This document shows, piece by piece, positions 9,001-18,000 of a stretch of DNA of 64,000 nucleotides (positions are counted from its first letter, which is position 1; every line of letters begins with the position of its first letter). Origin of the DNA: DASUNP01 sp963728545 (lineage in GTDB: Bacteria; Acidobacteriota; Blastocatellia; UBA7656); NCBI GenBank assembly GCA_963728545.1, contig CAVSKO010000003.1, forward strand, positions 1,612,001 to 1,676,000. Direction: 5' to 3'. The notes beneath the pieces were generated by a model, which worked only from the letters and a program-made list of their open reading frames with translations, was not told the origin of the DNA and searched no databases. Position numbers and translations under genes: made by a program.

Positions 9001-9845
9001 ACGTAGGCTCCTCCTGCCTTTAGCACTCCCATCACCGCTACGACCATCTCTATGCTCCTGTCCACGCATATCCCCACCTTGCTCTCCACTCCCACTCCCT
9101 TGCTTCTCAGGTATCTCCCTAGCCGGTTCGCCCTCCTGTTCAACTCTCCATAGCTCACCTGCTCGCCTCTCATCTCCACTGCCACTGCATCCGGCCTTCT
9201 CCTCGCCTCCTGCTCGAACATATCTTTGACGCTGTTGTAGGCAGGATGGTCGGCGGCCGTGTCATTCCACTCCACCTCTATCTGATGTCGCTCCCACTCG
9301 CTCAGCATCTTCATCTCCCCCACCCTCTTGTTCCCGTCTGCTGCTATCCCGCTCAACAACTCCTGCATGTGAGTCAGCATCTTGCTCACCGTAACGCCGT
9401 CATACCGGCTGTCGTAGCCGATTCTAATCTCAAGGTCAAGATTTACCTCTGCTATAACCGTGAGGCCGTAGCTTGTCCTCTCAATAATGCAGGCGCTACT
9501 CACACGTAAATTAAGGCTTTCATCCAATGACGTTTTGCTTACAGGATAGTTTTCATATACCAGCAAGCTATCAAACATCTCCTTCCCTCTTTCTATGTCA
9601 CTCCATTTCGCCACCTCTACCAGTGGGCTGTATTCATACTGCCGCTGCTCTACCTGCTCTTGTTGTAATCTCTTCAGCCATTCTCCTACTGACTCATCTT
9701 CATTGACTCTTACTCGTACCGGCAATGTATTGAGGAACATTCCAACCATCGTTTCAATCCCGTTTAATTCCGTAGGCCGTCCCGATACGGTTGCTCCGAA
9801 CATCACGTCTTTCTCATTGCTGTAGCGACTGAGTAAGAGCCCCAT
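6030..9845 (-). CDS. NRPS: end of C - A (Glu/Gln-like) - T - C
   Basis: This continues the condensation domain at 9803-10627 after a one-base frame break at the CCCC run 9840-9843. The order is C-domain tail, adenylation (YTSGSTGRPKG near residue 355), carrier domain (LGGHS near 748) and a full condensation domain (HHIVSDGWS near 940). The protein ends in a short charged helix (...DKLRAAKR) typical of C-terminal linkers after a terminal C domain. The pocket reads D-F-W-H-F-G-Q-I-D-K, closest to published Glu (DAWHFGGVDK) and Gln (DAWQFGLIDK) codes; I hold this loosely. The A-domain flanks (about 7740-8130 and 8958-9300) match those of neighbouring A domains while the core between them is unique, as after a subdomain swap. 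Confidence 0.9.
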   Translation of the reverse strand: MGLLLSRYSNEKDVMFGATVSGRPTELNGIETMVGMFLNTLPVRVRVNEDESVGEWLKRLQQEQVEQRQYEYSPLVEVAKWSDIERGKEMFDSLLVYENYPVSKTSLDESLNLRVSSACIIERTSYGLTVIAEVNLDLEIRIGYDSRYDGVTVSKMLTHMQELLSGIAADGNKRVGEMKMLSEWERHQIEVEWNDTAADHPAYNSVKDMFEQEARRRPDAVAVEMRGEQVSYGELNRRANRLGRYLRSKGVGVESKVGICVDRSIEMVVAVMGVLKAGGAYVPMDPGYPQERLIYMLKDSQIGILLTQREIVETIGAESIEIILLDADSPLIIRCSDENFESEVTPDNLAFILYTSGSTGRPKGVMNTHRGIFNRQIWMQETYPLIETDKVLQLASFSFDFSVWEILAPLSYGACVILPRPEGQRDSGYLIDLIIDRGVTIVHFIPSMLEAFLDEEDVKKCKSLRRVFSGGEALSFNLQRRITSLLKAGFHNQYGPTEASIDVTYWDCEHDEKEEVVSIGRPNANNRVYVLDSRFRPAAIGISGELYIGGVAVVRGYLNQPGMTAERFLPDPYSAEAGARMYRTGDLAKYLSDGRLQYLGRADNQVKLRGYRIEMGEIEAVIEQHERVKKSVVMAREEEGAGKRLVCYYTSEGEVSREELREHLGRKLPEYMVPGMFIEMEQMPLTANGKVDLRALPSAEQISNEVEDPYEQPCNAIEEIIAGIWSEVLRVSKVGVNDNFFKLGGHSILATQIISRVRKALRKDIELRSLFETPTVRGIARRIQELMQGSTDHQPPQIEPATRNSILPLSFAQQRLWLLHQIEPDIFAFNIPQAIRLKGDLNVVVLGQALSEIVRRHEVLRTTFAVEQGQPAQVIHPHKPVCLPVIDISKWSEAKGQGELERLMIEDQLKPFDLVQGPLLRLHLVKLSDDDHVLLITMHHIVSDGWSVAIFNRELSTIYPALLDGHSPQLPELRTQYADYAVWQRNWLQGEVLERQLSYWKKQLAETPPAAQLPTDCSRPTAQTYCGARKSLTLSKELSGMLKALSRREGVTLFMLLLAAFDVVIHYLTGQDDIVIGTNVANRNRIEVEGLIGFFVNQLPLRTQMSGNPGFRELMSRTRDVALGAYDHQDLPIEKLIDELRVKRDMSRTPLFQILIMTQNVPRSALTLPGLTLSYVQSYLETAKFDLLLEITDTGEELISSIEYMQDLFYPTTIARVLEQFERVLGAVIEEPNIKLDALTGLLAEADRNREFRQAMQIKDDFRDKLRAAKR

Positions 9846-10627
9846 GCTCCCTGGATAATTGTGTTGAGAGTTATTCTGTATTCTCTTGCCAAGATTTTGA
9901 GCATGCTTAAGATATCACTCGGAAGCCTGACATCTTTGTGCGCGTACTCCATCTTGTGCGGCAGATGATTGCTGCGCCCATTCGCCGAAATCTGTGTCGG
10001 TGCAGTAAATCCTTTAAGTGATTGCCGCCAGAATTCTTCCGCGCGCTTCAAATCTTGTCGCTGTAACCAAGCTATGTAGTCTTTGTAGGGACGACTCTCT
10101 GAAATCATTGCTTCTTCCCCTGCAATAATTCCCTTATATCGTGCAAAGACCTCCTTAATCACAAGATCCGCAGACCACCCGTCCAGCAGTAGGTGATGAA
10201 AGCTCCAGACGAATTGATATTTATCTTCTCCCGATCTCATGAGCGCCATGCGCATAAGCGGCGCGTTAGCGATCTCGAAGCCGCGCTCTCGGTCCACGTC
10301 AAGCAAGGTATTCAATAGTTGCTGTTGCTGCGCAAGCGCTAAACTTCGCCAATCTTGCTCCGACCATGGCATCTTTACTTTCTTAAGAACGACTTGGAGA
10401 GGTTTGTCACTGCGCTCCCAGAGAAAAGCCGTTCGTAAAACGGCGTGGCGATTAATCACCTCGTCCCAGGCTCGCTTGAAGGCTGGTATGTTGAAATCAC
10501 CTTCGATACACAGATGCACTTGCTCAAAGTAGACCCCCGACTGCGGCGCATAAATAGTGTGGAAAAGCATTCCCTGCTGCATCGGGGAAAGAGGATAAAT
10601 ATCTTCGATCAAGTCGTCTCTAGCCAT
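9803..10627 (-). CDS. NRPS condensation domain (D-L type), N-terminal part of C-A-T-C gene
   Basis: The ATG at 10627 lies six bases after the stop of the preceding E-domain gene, so the two are probably translationally coupled. Motifs are IEDIYPLSPMQQGMLFH near residue 7, RHAVLRTAF near 60 and HHLLLDGWS near 148. The first resembles C domains that accept a D-residue, which agrees with the upstream E domain. The frame is lost after NTIIQGAWG at a CCCC run (GGGG on the coding strand). One more G would continue as LLLSRYS in the 6030-9845 frame. The two frames are therefore read as one gene, 10627-6030, with domains C-A-T-C. Confidence 0.88.
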   Translation of the reverse strand: MARDDLIEDIYPLSPMQQGMLFHTIYAPQSGVYFEQVHLCIEGDFNIPAFKRAWDEVINRHAVLRTAFLWERSDKPLQVVLKKVKMPWSEQDWRSLALAQQQQLLNTLLDVDRERGFEIANAPLMRMALMRSGEDKYQFVWSFHHLLLDGWSADLVIKEVFARYKGIIAGEEAMISESRPYKDYIAWLQRQDLKRAEEFWRQSLKGFTAPTQISANGRSNHLPHKMEYAHKDVRLPSDILSMLKILAREYRITLNTIIQGAWGSYSVATAMRKT

Positions 10628-10633
10628 GATGTT

Positions 10634-12922
10634 TCATCCGTTAAGATCGCGCACTTCCGCAATAACCTCATCAAGCTCGTCCTGTGACAACTCAGCCATC
10701 AAGAAATCGGAGGGTGTATATTTAGTCGCGTCTTGGGACGAGCAGTGGTCGATCATCTCCATGAGGGCCTCCACAAAGTACTTGCCTAGTTCTTTAATGG
10801 ACGAGCGGTCATGGATTTGCCTGCTATATGTAAACACGAAACGAAGCCGCCCATTAATAACTCCTCCGTTAATCGCCAGCAAATGCGGCCTCACTGCATG
10901 CGGGTCTCGCGAAATACCGGACGGTCCGCGCGCTGGTCGGAGAAACTGCGAATTTGAATCTTCGAAAGTTCGGGTCATGAGTCCTACATAATTAAGACTT
11001 ATCTCCGCCTTTCCCATCTCCCTTATCCTCTCGCTCACCTCCTCATCTCCTCTCATATACCTCAATAGCCCGTACCCTATCCCTCCTTTCTCCATCCCCC
11101 TCACCTCCTCCTTCACTCTCCTCAACGTCTCCTCCACTTCTCTCCCTCTCTCCACTACTATAGGCGCTATCACCGTGAACCATCCCACCGTCCTGCTCAC
11201 ATCTATTTCTCCTACCTCCTCCCTCCCGTGTCCCTCTACTTCTATCTTCACCTTCCTCATCCCGCTCCACCTTCCCACTCCCTCTACCACTGCTCCCAAC
11301 ACTACCTCGTTCATCCTCACTCGATACGCTCGACTCACCTCCTTCATCAACCTCTCACTCACCTCCTCGCTCACCTCCACCTCCTCCACCTCGCTGCTCC
11401 TCTCCTCGTTCTCTCCTTCCCTGTCTACCCTCATTCCTTCTCTCACCCTCTTGCTCTCTCCTGTCCAGTACTCCACCTCTCTCAATACCTCATCGCTCTT
11501 TGCATACCTCTCCAACTCCTCCGCCCACTGCTTGTAGCTCCCACTTCGCTCTCCTATCCTCACCTCCTCTCCTCTCCTCGCCTGCTCGTACCCTCTCCTC
11601 AAGTCCTCCAGCACTATCGCCCAACTCACTACGTCTATCGCCAGGTGGTGTATCACTATCAGCACCCTGTCGCTCTCTCTTCCCCTCATCACCAGCACCT
11701 TCATCATTCGCCCTTCGCTTATATCCAGCCCCTTGTGCGCTCGGTCCATCTCTCGCTCTTCCTCTTGTCCGCTCATCTCTCTTATGTCTACCTCCTCAAC
11801 CACCTGCTTCCCTCTCGGCCCCTCCTCATCCACCCTCTGGCTCCCGCTGCTCCTCTGACGCCATCGCCCCCCTTCCTGCCGAAAACTGTGTCTGAGCGCC
11901 TCGTGGTGGCTAATCACACCCTCGACCGCTTCCTCTAGCGCTCGCCTATCTACTCGCTCCTGGCTCTCGAAGATCATCGCCTGGTTGAAGTGGTTGACAT
12001 CCTTTAGCCCTAGCTCGAAGAACCAGTGCTGTATCGGCGTCAGCGCCACCTCCCCTCCTTCGCTCTCCTCATCCCGGGCTGTCGCCGAGCAGACCGTCGC
12101 GACCCTCGCGAGTTCCGAGATGCTCTGGTGCTGGAACAGGTGCTTGGGGGCCAGCTTGAGCCCGGCCTGCCTGGCGCGAGCGACCACCTGTATGCCGAAT
12201 ATCGAGTCGCCTCCCAACTCGAAGAAGTTGTCGTCAACCCCGACCTGCTCGACTCGCAGCACCTCCTGCCAGATCCTCGCCAGCGTCCGTTCGACGGGCG
12301 TGACAGGCAGGTGGGGTGAAGCGTCCGGTGTAGCGCGATGTTTATCAGCCGAAGGTAAGGCGCGCAAATCCACCTTCCCGTTTGTCGTAAGCGGCATCTG
12401 CTCCATCTCGATAAACATTCCCGGCACCATATACTCCGGCAGATATGATCTTAGATGGGACATAAGATCTTTGGTTTGTAATGTCCTATCCTTCCCCCGG
12501 ACTCTTACACGGCTTTCGGCAAACAGGAGTTCATATAATAACGTCTTCTTTAAAACCTTCTCGTGATGATAAGAGTGATAATCAAAATCGATAATCTCGC
12601 CGCTTCTCTTAAATAAACTACCTTTGACTCTATAATCGGGATTCAGGTTATTCGCCGACAGCGTGCCAATGACAAGGGCTTTTATGATATCGCCCTTCGA
12701 TACCTCGACGCCCGGATAAAAGACGGGGAAGTATACGGGCAACCAGCAGTGTTCGCGTTTGAGTATATCTATGACGCTTCGTTCGAATGTGTGAAGCTCC
12801 AACCAGACAAGGAACCCATCCATCCTCCCATCTTTTGTTATATTGAGAACGATTTCTTTGCTATATTCAGGTGATATGTGGCCGCTGAAATCAAGGTCCT
12901 CGAAAACATCAGCGCCGGACAT
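10634..12922 (-). CDS. NRPS: end of inserted methyltransferase - A tail - T - E
   Basis: This is the last third of the gene 18561-10634. Residues 1 to about 150 finish the methyltransferase inserted into the adenylation domain, including a beta-strand-rich FLVWLELHTF segment. They are followed by the end of the A domain (LPEYMVPGMF and NGKVDLRALP, with the A10 lysine), a carrier domain (GGDS near residue 238) and an epimerization domain (HHLAIDVVSW near 425). The Tyr-type residue loaded here should leave in D-form. The start codon used here is only formal: the true frame enters from 12909-15059 through a GGTTCTC site at 12929-12935, and reading it as GGTCTC joins the frames as GLDETYLMSGADV. 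Bases 11012-12440 nearly repeat 1516-2944. Confidence 0.88.
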   Translation of the reverse strand: MSGADVFEDLDFSGHISPEYSKEIVLNITKDGRMDGFLVWLELHTFERSVIDILKREHCWLPVYFPVFYPGVEVSKGDIIKALVIGTLSANNLNPDYRVKGSLFKRSGEIIDFDYHSYHHEKVLKKTLLYELLFAESRVRVRGKDRTLQTKDLMSHLRSYLPEYMVPGMFIEMEQMPLTTNGKVDLRALPSADKHRATPDASPHLPVTPVERTLARIWQEVLRVEQVGVDDNFFELGGDSIFGIQVVARARQAGLKLAPKHLFQHQSISELARVATVCSATARDEESEGGEVALTPIQHWFFELGLKDVNHFNQAMIFESQERVDRRALEEAVEGVISHHEALRHSFRQEGGRWRQRSSGSQRVDEEGPRGKQVVEEVDIREMSGQEEEREMDRAHKGLDISEGRMMKVLVMRGRESDRVLIVIHHLAIDVVSWAIVLEDLRRGYEQARRGEEVRIGERSGSYKQWAEELERYAKSDEVLREVEYWTGESKRVREGMRVDREGENEERSSEVEEVEVSEEVSERLMKEVSRAYRVRMNEVVLGAVVEGVGRWSGMRKVKIEVEGHGREEVGEIDVSRTVGWFTVIAPIVVERGREVEETLRRVKEEVRGMEKGGIGYGLLRYMRGDEEVSERIREMGKAEISLNYVGLMTRTFEDSNSQFLRPARGPSGISRDPHAVRPHLLAINGGVINGRLRFVFTYSRQIHDRSSIKELGKYFVEALMEMIDHCSSQDATKYTPSDFLMAELSQDELDEVIAEVRDLNG
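11012..12440. repeat. T-E domain block, copy 2 (matches 1516-2944)
   Basis: A block of 1,429 bases covering the A10 tail, carrier domain and most of the epimerization domain. It matches 1516-2944 at a constant offset of 9,496 bases, so there are no net indels, with only scattered substitutions. At both ends the match stops abruptly and unrelated sequence follows. This is the pattern of recent duplication or gene conversion. Confidence 0.88.
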
Positions 12923-15059
12923 CAGGTAGGTTCTCGTCTAAGCCCCTTACACACAACCTGAGATCAAACATATAGCCGGTCTGCTCAAATATCTTTTCCA
13001 CATAATTGCGAGTGCTCTCCGTGAATCCGGGATCGGTTAAGAAGTCATCAGGAATTGCAACGGCCGCGATCTTTGTTATGCTTCTTTGTGGGATCATGCG
13101 CCCGTCAGGCTTTAGAAATCGCCTCGCGTCGTTAAGAATCAAAACAGCGCCCTCCGATCCGCCGATAGAACCTACGATGCCTGAGACGCAAACGTCTGCC
13201 GGTTCGGGGAGCGTAACTTTCGTCGAGTCGCCCTGCATCAGAATTATCCGGTTTTCCAAACCCAGACTCTTGATATAATCACGCGCCTGATTGTAAACGC
13301 TCTCTAGAATCTCAATCGAATAAACTCGCTTTGCTCCGGCCTCTAAACACATTTTGGCTAAATGAGCCTCCGGGCCTGTCCCGATATCAACGACAACCTT
13401 GTCTTTCACCGACTCTTCTATTGCTGCTCTAAAGGCGCGATTCCTTGATTTATCGTTAACCATTGCGTAATAGAGCACCTCATCGTAGATGAAGTATTCC
13501 GCTACTGATGGCCACAGTTCGTGGCTGCCGTTGTTTAAGGATGTATGCTTGCGGCCAAGATCACCCGACACAGATTCATAAGGCTTTCGCTTGGCAAAAT
13601 ACGCCACCAGTTGTTTATGTCCGGGCTCAGGCTCAGCGGCAACAACTGCACAACCGCTGACTTGCTCGTGCCGGCTCAGCACGGCTTCTACCTCTGCCAA
13701 CTCTACTCGATACCCTCTGATCTTCACCTGATTATCCACCCTGCCGAGGTATCCTATCCTCCCGTCGGGCAAGTATCTGCCGATGTCTCCCGTGCGATAC
13801 ATCCTCTCTCCCGCTCTTGTGCTGAATGGGTTAGGCACAAACCTCGCTGCCGTCATCTCTTCGTTTTGCCAATACCCGCGTGCCAGCCCTGCGCCCGCGA
13901 TGTATAGCTCTCCAACAACTCCAACAGCAACCTGCTGCAAATGCTTATCCAGCAAATAGACCTGAGTATTGGCTATGGGTCTTCCGATAGACGGGTTCCG
14001 GTTTATGTCGCACACTTCCAGGGTTGCACACACGGTCGCTTCCGTAGGCCCATAAGCATTGATGAATTTGTGTTCAGCCGCCCATCTTTGCATTATTTCA
14101 GTCGAGCAAGGCTCCCCGGCAGAAACGACGGTTTTCAAACCCGGCAGATCTTCAGCAGGTAACACAGCGAGCGCCGATGGTGGCATTGTGACGACAGTTA
14201 TAGCCTCATTACGTAAGAGTGCGGCCAATTCAGAATCCGGTAATAGAGAATCTCCTGTTGTGAGGCACAGAGTCGCCCCGGATGCTAGCGTCACGAATAT
14301 CTCTGATACGGAGGCGTCAAAACTAAAGGAAGCGAACTGCAATACCCTACTCGTCGCTTTCACATCAAAAGCTTCTATCTGCGCTTCAACTAGATTACAA
14401 AGCGCCCCGTGTTCGAGTAAGACCCCCTTGGGCCGACCTGTCGAGCCTGATGTGTAAATCATGTAGGCTAGATTCTCCGGCAGTGTACCATTACTTAAGT
14501 TCTCGTCGTTATGGCTGACAACTTTGTGCCAATCTTTATCCAGATAAAAGATCTGAGACTCGTCCGCGTCGAACCAGTCAGCCAGGCCCGTTTTAGTCAA
14601 AAGTAATTTGATCCCTGCATCATCCTTCATGTAGGTTAGCCTCTCCTGCGGATAGCTAGGGTCCATCGGCACGTAGGCTCCTCCTGCCTTTAGCACTCCC
14701 ATCACCGCCACGACCATCTCTATGCTCCTGTCCACGCATATCCCTACCTTGCTCTCCACTCCCACTCCCTTGCTTCTCAGGTATCTCCCTAGCCGGTTTG
14801 CCCTCCTGTTCAACTCTCCATAACTCACTTGCTCGCCTCTCATCTCCACTGCCACTGCATCCGGCCTTCTCCTCGCCTCCTGCTCGAACATATCTTTGAC
14901 GCTGTTGTAGGCAGGATGGTCGGCGGCCGTGTCATTCCACTCCAATGCCAGATGATGCCGATCGAGTTCCGAAAGTAATAATAGGTTGGAGATTCTCTCT
15001 GCCGGATGCGTCACGATTGATCTCAGTAAGTTCTCAAAATGGGTGGCCCAGCGTTCCAC
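12909..15059 (-). CDS. NRPS: A (Tyr) interrupted by a methyltransferase domain
   Basis: This is the middle part of the 18561-10634 gene. It holds the end of a C domain, then an adenylation domain (YTSGSTGRPKG near residue 205) with pocket D-A-S-T-V-A-A-V-C-K, a tyrosine code. After the A8 region (DNQVKIRGYRVEL) a class I SAM methyltransferase is inserted. Its SAM-binding loop VVVDIGTGPEAHLAK is near residue 555, with a later IPQRSI segment. This resembles PRMT-like methyltransferases inserted in other NRPS A domains rather than the usual N-methyltransferase. O- or N-methylation of Tyr is therefore possible; the sequence does not decide. The frame enters at a GAGAACC site (15132-15138) and leaves at a GGTTCTC site (12929-12935); both join neatly if read with one base fewer. 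Confidence 0.88.
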   Translation of the reverse strand: MERWATHFENLLRSIVTHPAERISNLLLLSELDRHHLALEWNDTAADHPAYNSVKDMFEQEARRRPDAVAVEMRGEQVSYGELNRRANRLGRYLRSKGVGVESKVGICVDRSIEMVVAVMGVLKAGGAYVPMDPSYPQERLTYMKDDAGIKLLLTKTGLADWFDADESQIFYLDKDWHKVVSHNDENLSNGTLPENLAYMIYTSGSTGRPKGVLLEHGALCNLVEAQIEAFDVKATSRVLQFASFSFDASVSEIFVTLASGATLCLTTGDSLLPDSELAALLRNEAITVVTMPPSALAVLPAEDLPGLKTVVSAGEPCSTEIMQRWAAEHKFINAYGPTEATVCATLEVCDINRNPSIGRPIANTQVYLLDKHLQQVAVGVVGELYIAGAGLARGYWQNEEMTAARFVPNPFSTRAGERMYRTGDIGRYLPDGRIGYLGRVDNQVKIRGYRVELAEVEAVLSRHEQVSGCAVVAAEPEPGHKQLVAYFAKRKPYESVSGDLGRKHTSLNNGSHELWPSVAEYFIYDEVLYYAMVNDKSRNRAFRAAIEESVKDKVVVDIGTGPEAHLAKMCLEAGAKRVYSIEILESVYNQARDYIKSLGLENRIILMQGDSTKVTLPEPADVCVSGIVGSIGGSEGAVLILNDARRFLKPDGRMIPQRSITKIAAVAIPDDFLTDPGFTESTRNYVEKIFEQTGYMFDLRLCVRGLDENLPDVRR

Positions 15060-15078
15060 AGTTTCGTGATGTAGCAGG

Positions 15079-18000
15079 TCAATGTTGTAGTGCCAGATCA
15101 GCTTCAGCTCGCCGCCTGCCTCGATTGCATTGAGAACCGAAATCGAACTGGGTAAAAAGAGCGGGGGTAGGCAATATCGCGACTTCCAGGCCGTGGAAAG
15201 CCGGCAATTGACCCATCTGATCCAGATTGAATGCCACGGAGAACAGCGGCTGAATTGCAGCCGTGCGCTGTGGATTTAGTTTCTTGACTAGCTGGTTTAA
15301 TGAGAAGTTTTGATGATCAACAGCGTCTAGCAGCAATCGCCTTTCGCTTCGGAGGCAATCGGTAAACTTTGTAGCGCCTGCGATCTGTGATCGCAGCGGT
15401 AGCATGTTCACACAGTAGCCGACAAGGCTGTGAAGGCCAAGGGCGGGCTGCCCCGCCGCAGGAAAGCCAACTACAATATCCTCCTGCTTAGTCAGGTGGT
15501 GCAGCAACAACTTGAAAGTGGTGAGTAATACCGCAAAACTCGTGCAGCCAAACTGGCTGCCCAATTCTTTCAGGTCATTGTAGAGGGCTTGACCGATTGT
15601 GCTTGAAACCCTGCGACCGTTGTATGTCTGTGCGGCCGGCCGTAGTTGATCCAGAGGTAAATCCAGTACGGGCATTGTGTCTGCGAATTGATCCAGCCAA
15701 TACTTCTCATTTTCTTCACGCTCGTCAATCCGCTCTCGGTTTAATTGCCACTGTATGTAATCACCGAACTGCTGGGGCTCCGGCAATTCTAACCTTTCGC
15801 CACGACATTCGGCCGAGTAGAGCTTGCTTAGCTCCGATAATATGACCCCGAACGACCAGCCATCAGTGATGATATGGTGTGCAGTTATAATCAATACATG
15901 TAGGTCTTGTTCCTGCTTGATGATTTCAACGCGAAAAAGAGGGGCTCTCGAAAGGTCGAAACGGCGATGCGCATGTCTTAACAACAACTCTGCTGTCTCT
16001 GCTTCGCGCCTATTATGGTCGCGGTCTGACAGGTTGACTAACGGGATGTCTATAGTTACAGAAGGGAGGATGCGCTGGTGCGCCCCGTCCTCGCTAATCG
16101 TAGCCCTCAGCGCTTCGTGGCGGGCGGAAATCTCCTGAAAAGCCTTGCGGATGGCCTCGATCTCCAAAGGGCCGCGAATGCGCAGGATCGTAGAATGGTT
16201 ATAGGCCGCGCTTGCGCTCTCGTCCATCTGGGCCAGAAACCAAAGTTCCTTCTGCGCCGATGTCAGAGGTAACTGCCGCGCGCCGCTTGTCTGTGAGACA
16301 ACGCCTTTAGCGCCGTTGCCGGGGGCGGAACTCGAGGTGCTGAGATCGCCTGAAGCCTTTACCTTATGCGGCGCTGATGGTCCCGCTTTTCCCGCATCGT
16401 TATCGCCAGGGAATGGTAGGAATCCGCCTTCGCGCATCTCGCTCAGGCTCTGCTTAACGGCTGTGATGACCTGTGCCATGTCGTCATCGGTGTGAGCCGT
16501 TGAGAGCAGGCAGTTATGAGTTTCGCAAATGTATATCCCCTTCTCCAGCATGTGGTAGAAGAACAGATCCATGTATTTTAAGTCGCGCGAGTACTGGAAG
16601 CGAAAAAGGGACCCGTAATGCACTACCTCGATTGGTAATTGTTCCTGCTGAAGGTAATCATTGAGAGCCTCCACCGTCCGAGAGGTCCGCAGGGCTAACT
16701 CTTCTTGCAAGCTCTCCTTCCTTTCTTTTATGTGGTTGAGTGCGGCCCAGGCGGCGGCCATTACGAGGGGATGTTTGAAATAGGTGCCCGCGAAGTACGT
16801 CGTGTCCGCTTGCGGGTATGATGAGTCGCCGTAGGTCCACATGCCGCCATCAATGGCATCCATGAAGAAGGCTTTACCCCCCACCGCCGCGATGGGTACG
16901 CCCGCGCCGAGGGCTTTGCCATAGGCGACGAGATCAGCCTTTATGCCCAGCATTGCCTGCGCCCCGCCCGGGTGGAAGCGAAACCCCGTCACCACTTCGT
17001 CGAAAATCAACGCCGCGCCCCCCTCAGCAGTCAATCGCCTCAACTCCTGCAAGAAGGCTTGCGGCCAAACGTCCGGGCGGCGGCTGCGCGGGGGCTCGAT
17101 CAACACAGCGGCCAGTTCATGTACATGTTTTTTCAGAATATCCAATGATTCGGGACTGTTGTAGCGGAGCAGAAGCACGTCTTCGACCATGCTTGCCGGT
17201 ATGCCCGGCGCCAACGGGACTGCTCGCAAAGAGCCATCTTCGCCCCGCTCTCCCCTGACGAGCACCCCGTCAAAAGTTCCGTGATAGGAACTGTCAAACA
17301 GCGCGACCTTGGTGCGCCCTGTAACGGCACGTGCCAGGCGCAGCGCAGTCATCACCGCCTCTGTGCCGGAGTTGCAAAACGTGACCCTCTCTATGCCCGT
17401 CAACTCACAGATCAACTGGGCCACCTTGCCCGCAAGTTCCGACTCCCCGCCGAGTTGCAGCCCTCGCGAAAGTTGTTCCTGTAGAGCCTCGATGACGAAT
17501 GCGGGGGAATGGCCGAATAGGAGCGCGCCAAAGCCCATCGTCATGTCTATGTATTCATTCCCATCCACATCCCAGATTCTGCTGCCGGAGGCCTGGTGCA
17601 AAACCAGCGGATACTGCATCTCTTTCCATAAAGGTCTGAATCCGGCCGTAGCCCTGTTATCGGCAAGTACAGGCCGATAAGTTTGTGCTAATTGCTTCGA
17701 CCCCTGAGTGCGTTTGCAAACCCTCGCAATCAGCTCGTCGAGGTGCTGTTGCTGGCGGGCAGTCAGCGATCCTGCCGGCTTCCTTCTTATAGGCTCAAAT
17801 GGGATGAATGGCTCAGGCTCGATTTTATTACCTCGCTCGCGAGCTTGAGGTTCGTTTAAGGCAGGCTGTGAGCATTCGGCTATCTGCTTCGGGTGTCGAA
17901 TCGCGGCATCGCAGGTCTCGGCAAACAGTTGTGAGCCATCATTCCGTAGTTCAGGCTGGGGCGAAGGCTGTTCGACTTCTAAGGGTTGCCTCATGCCATC

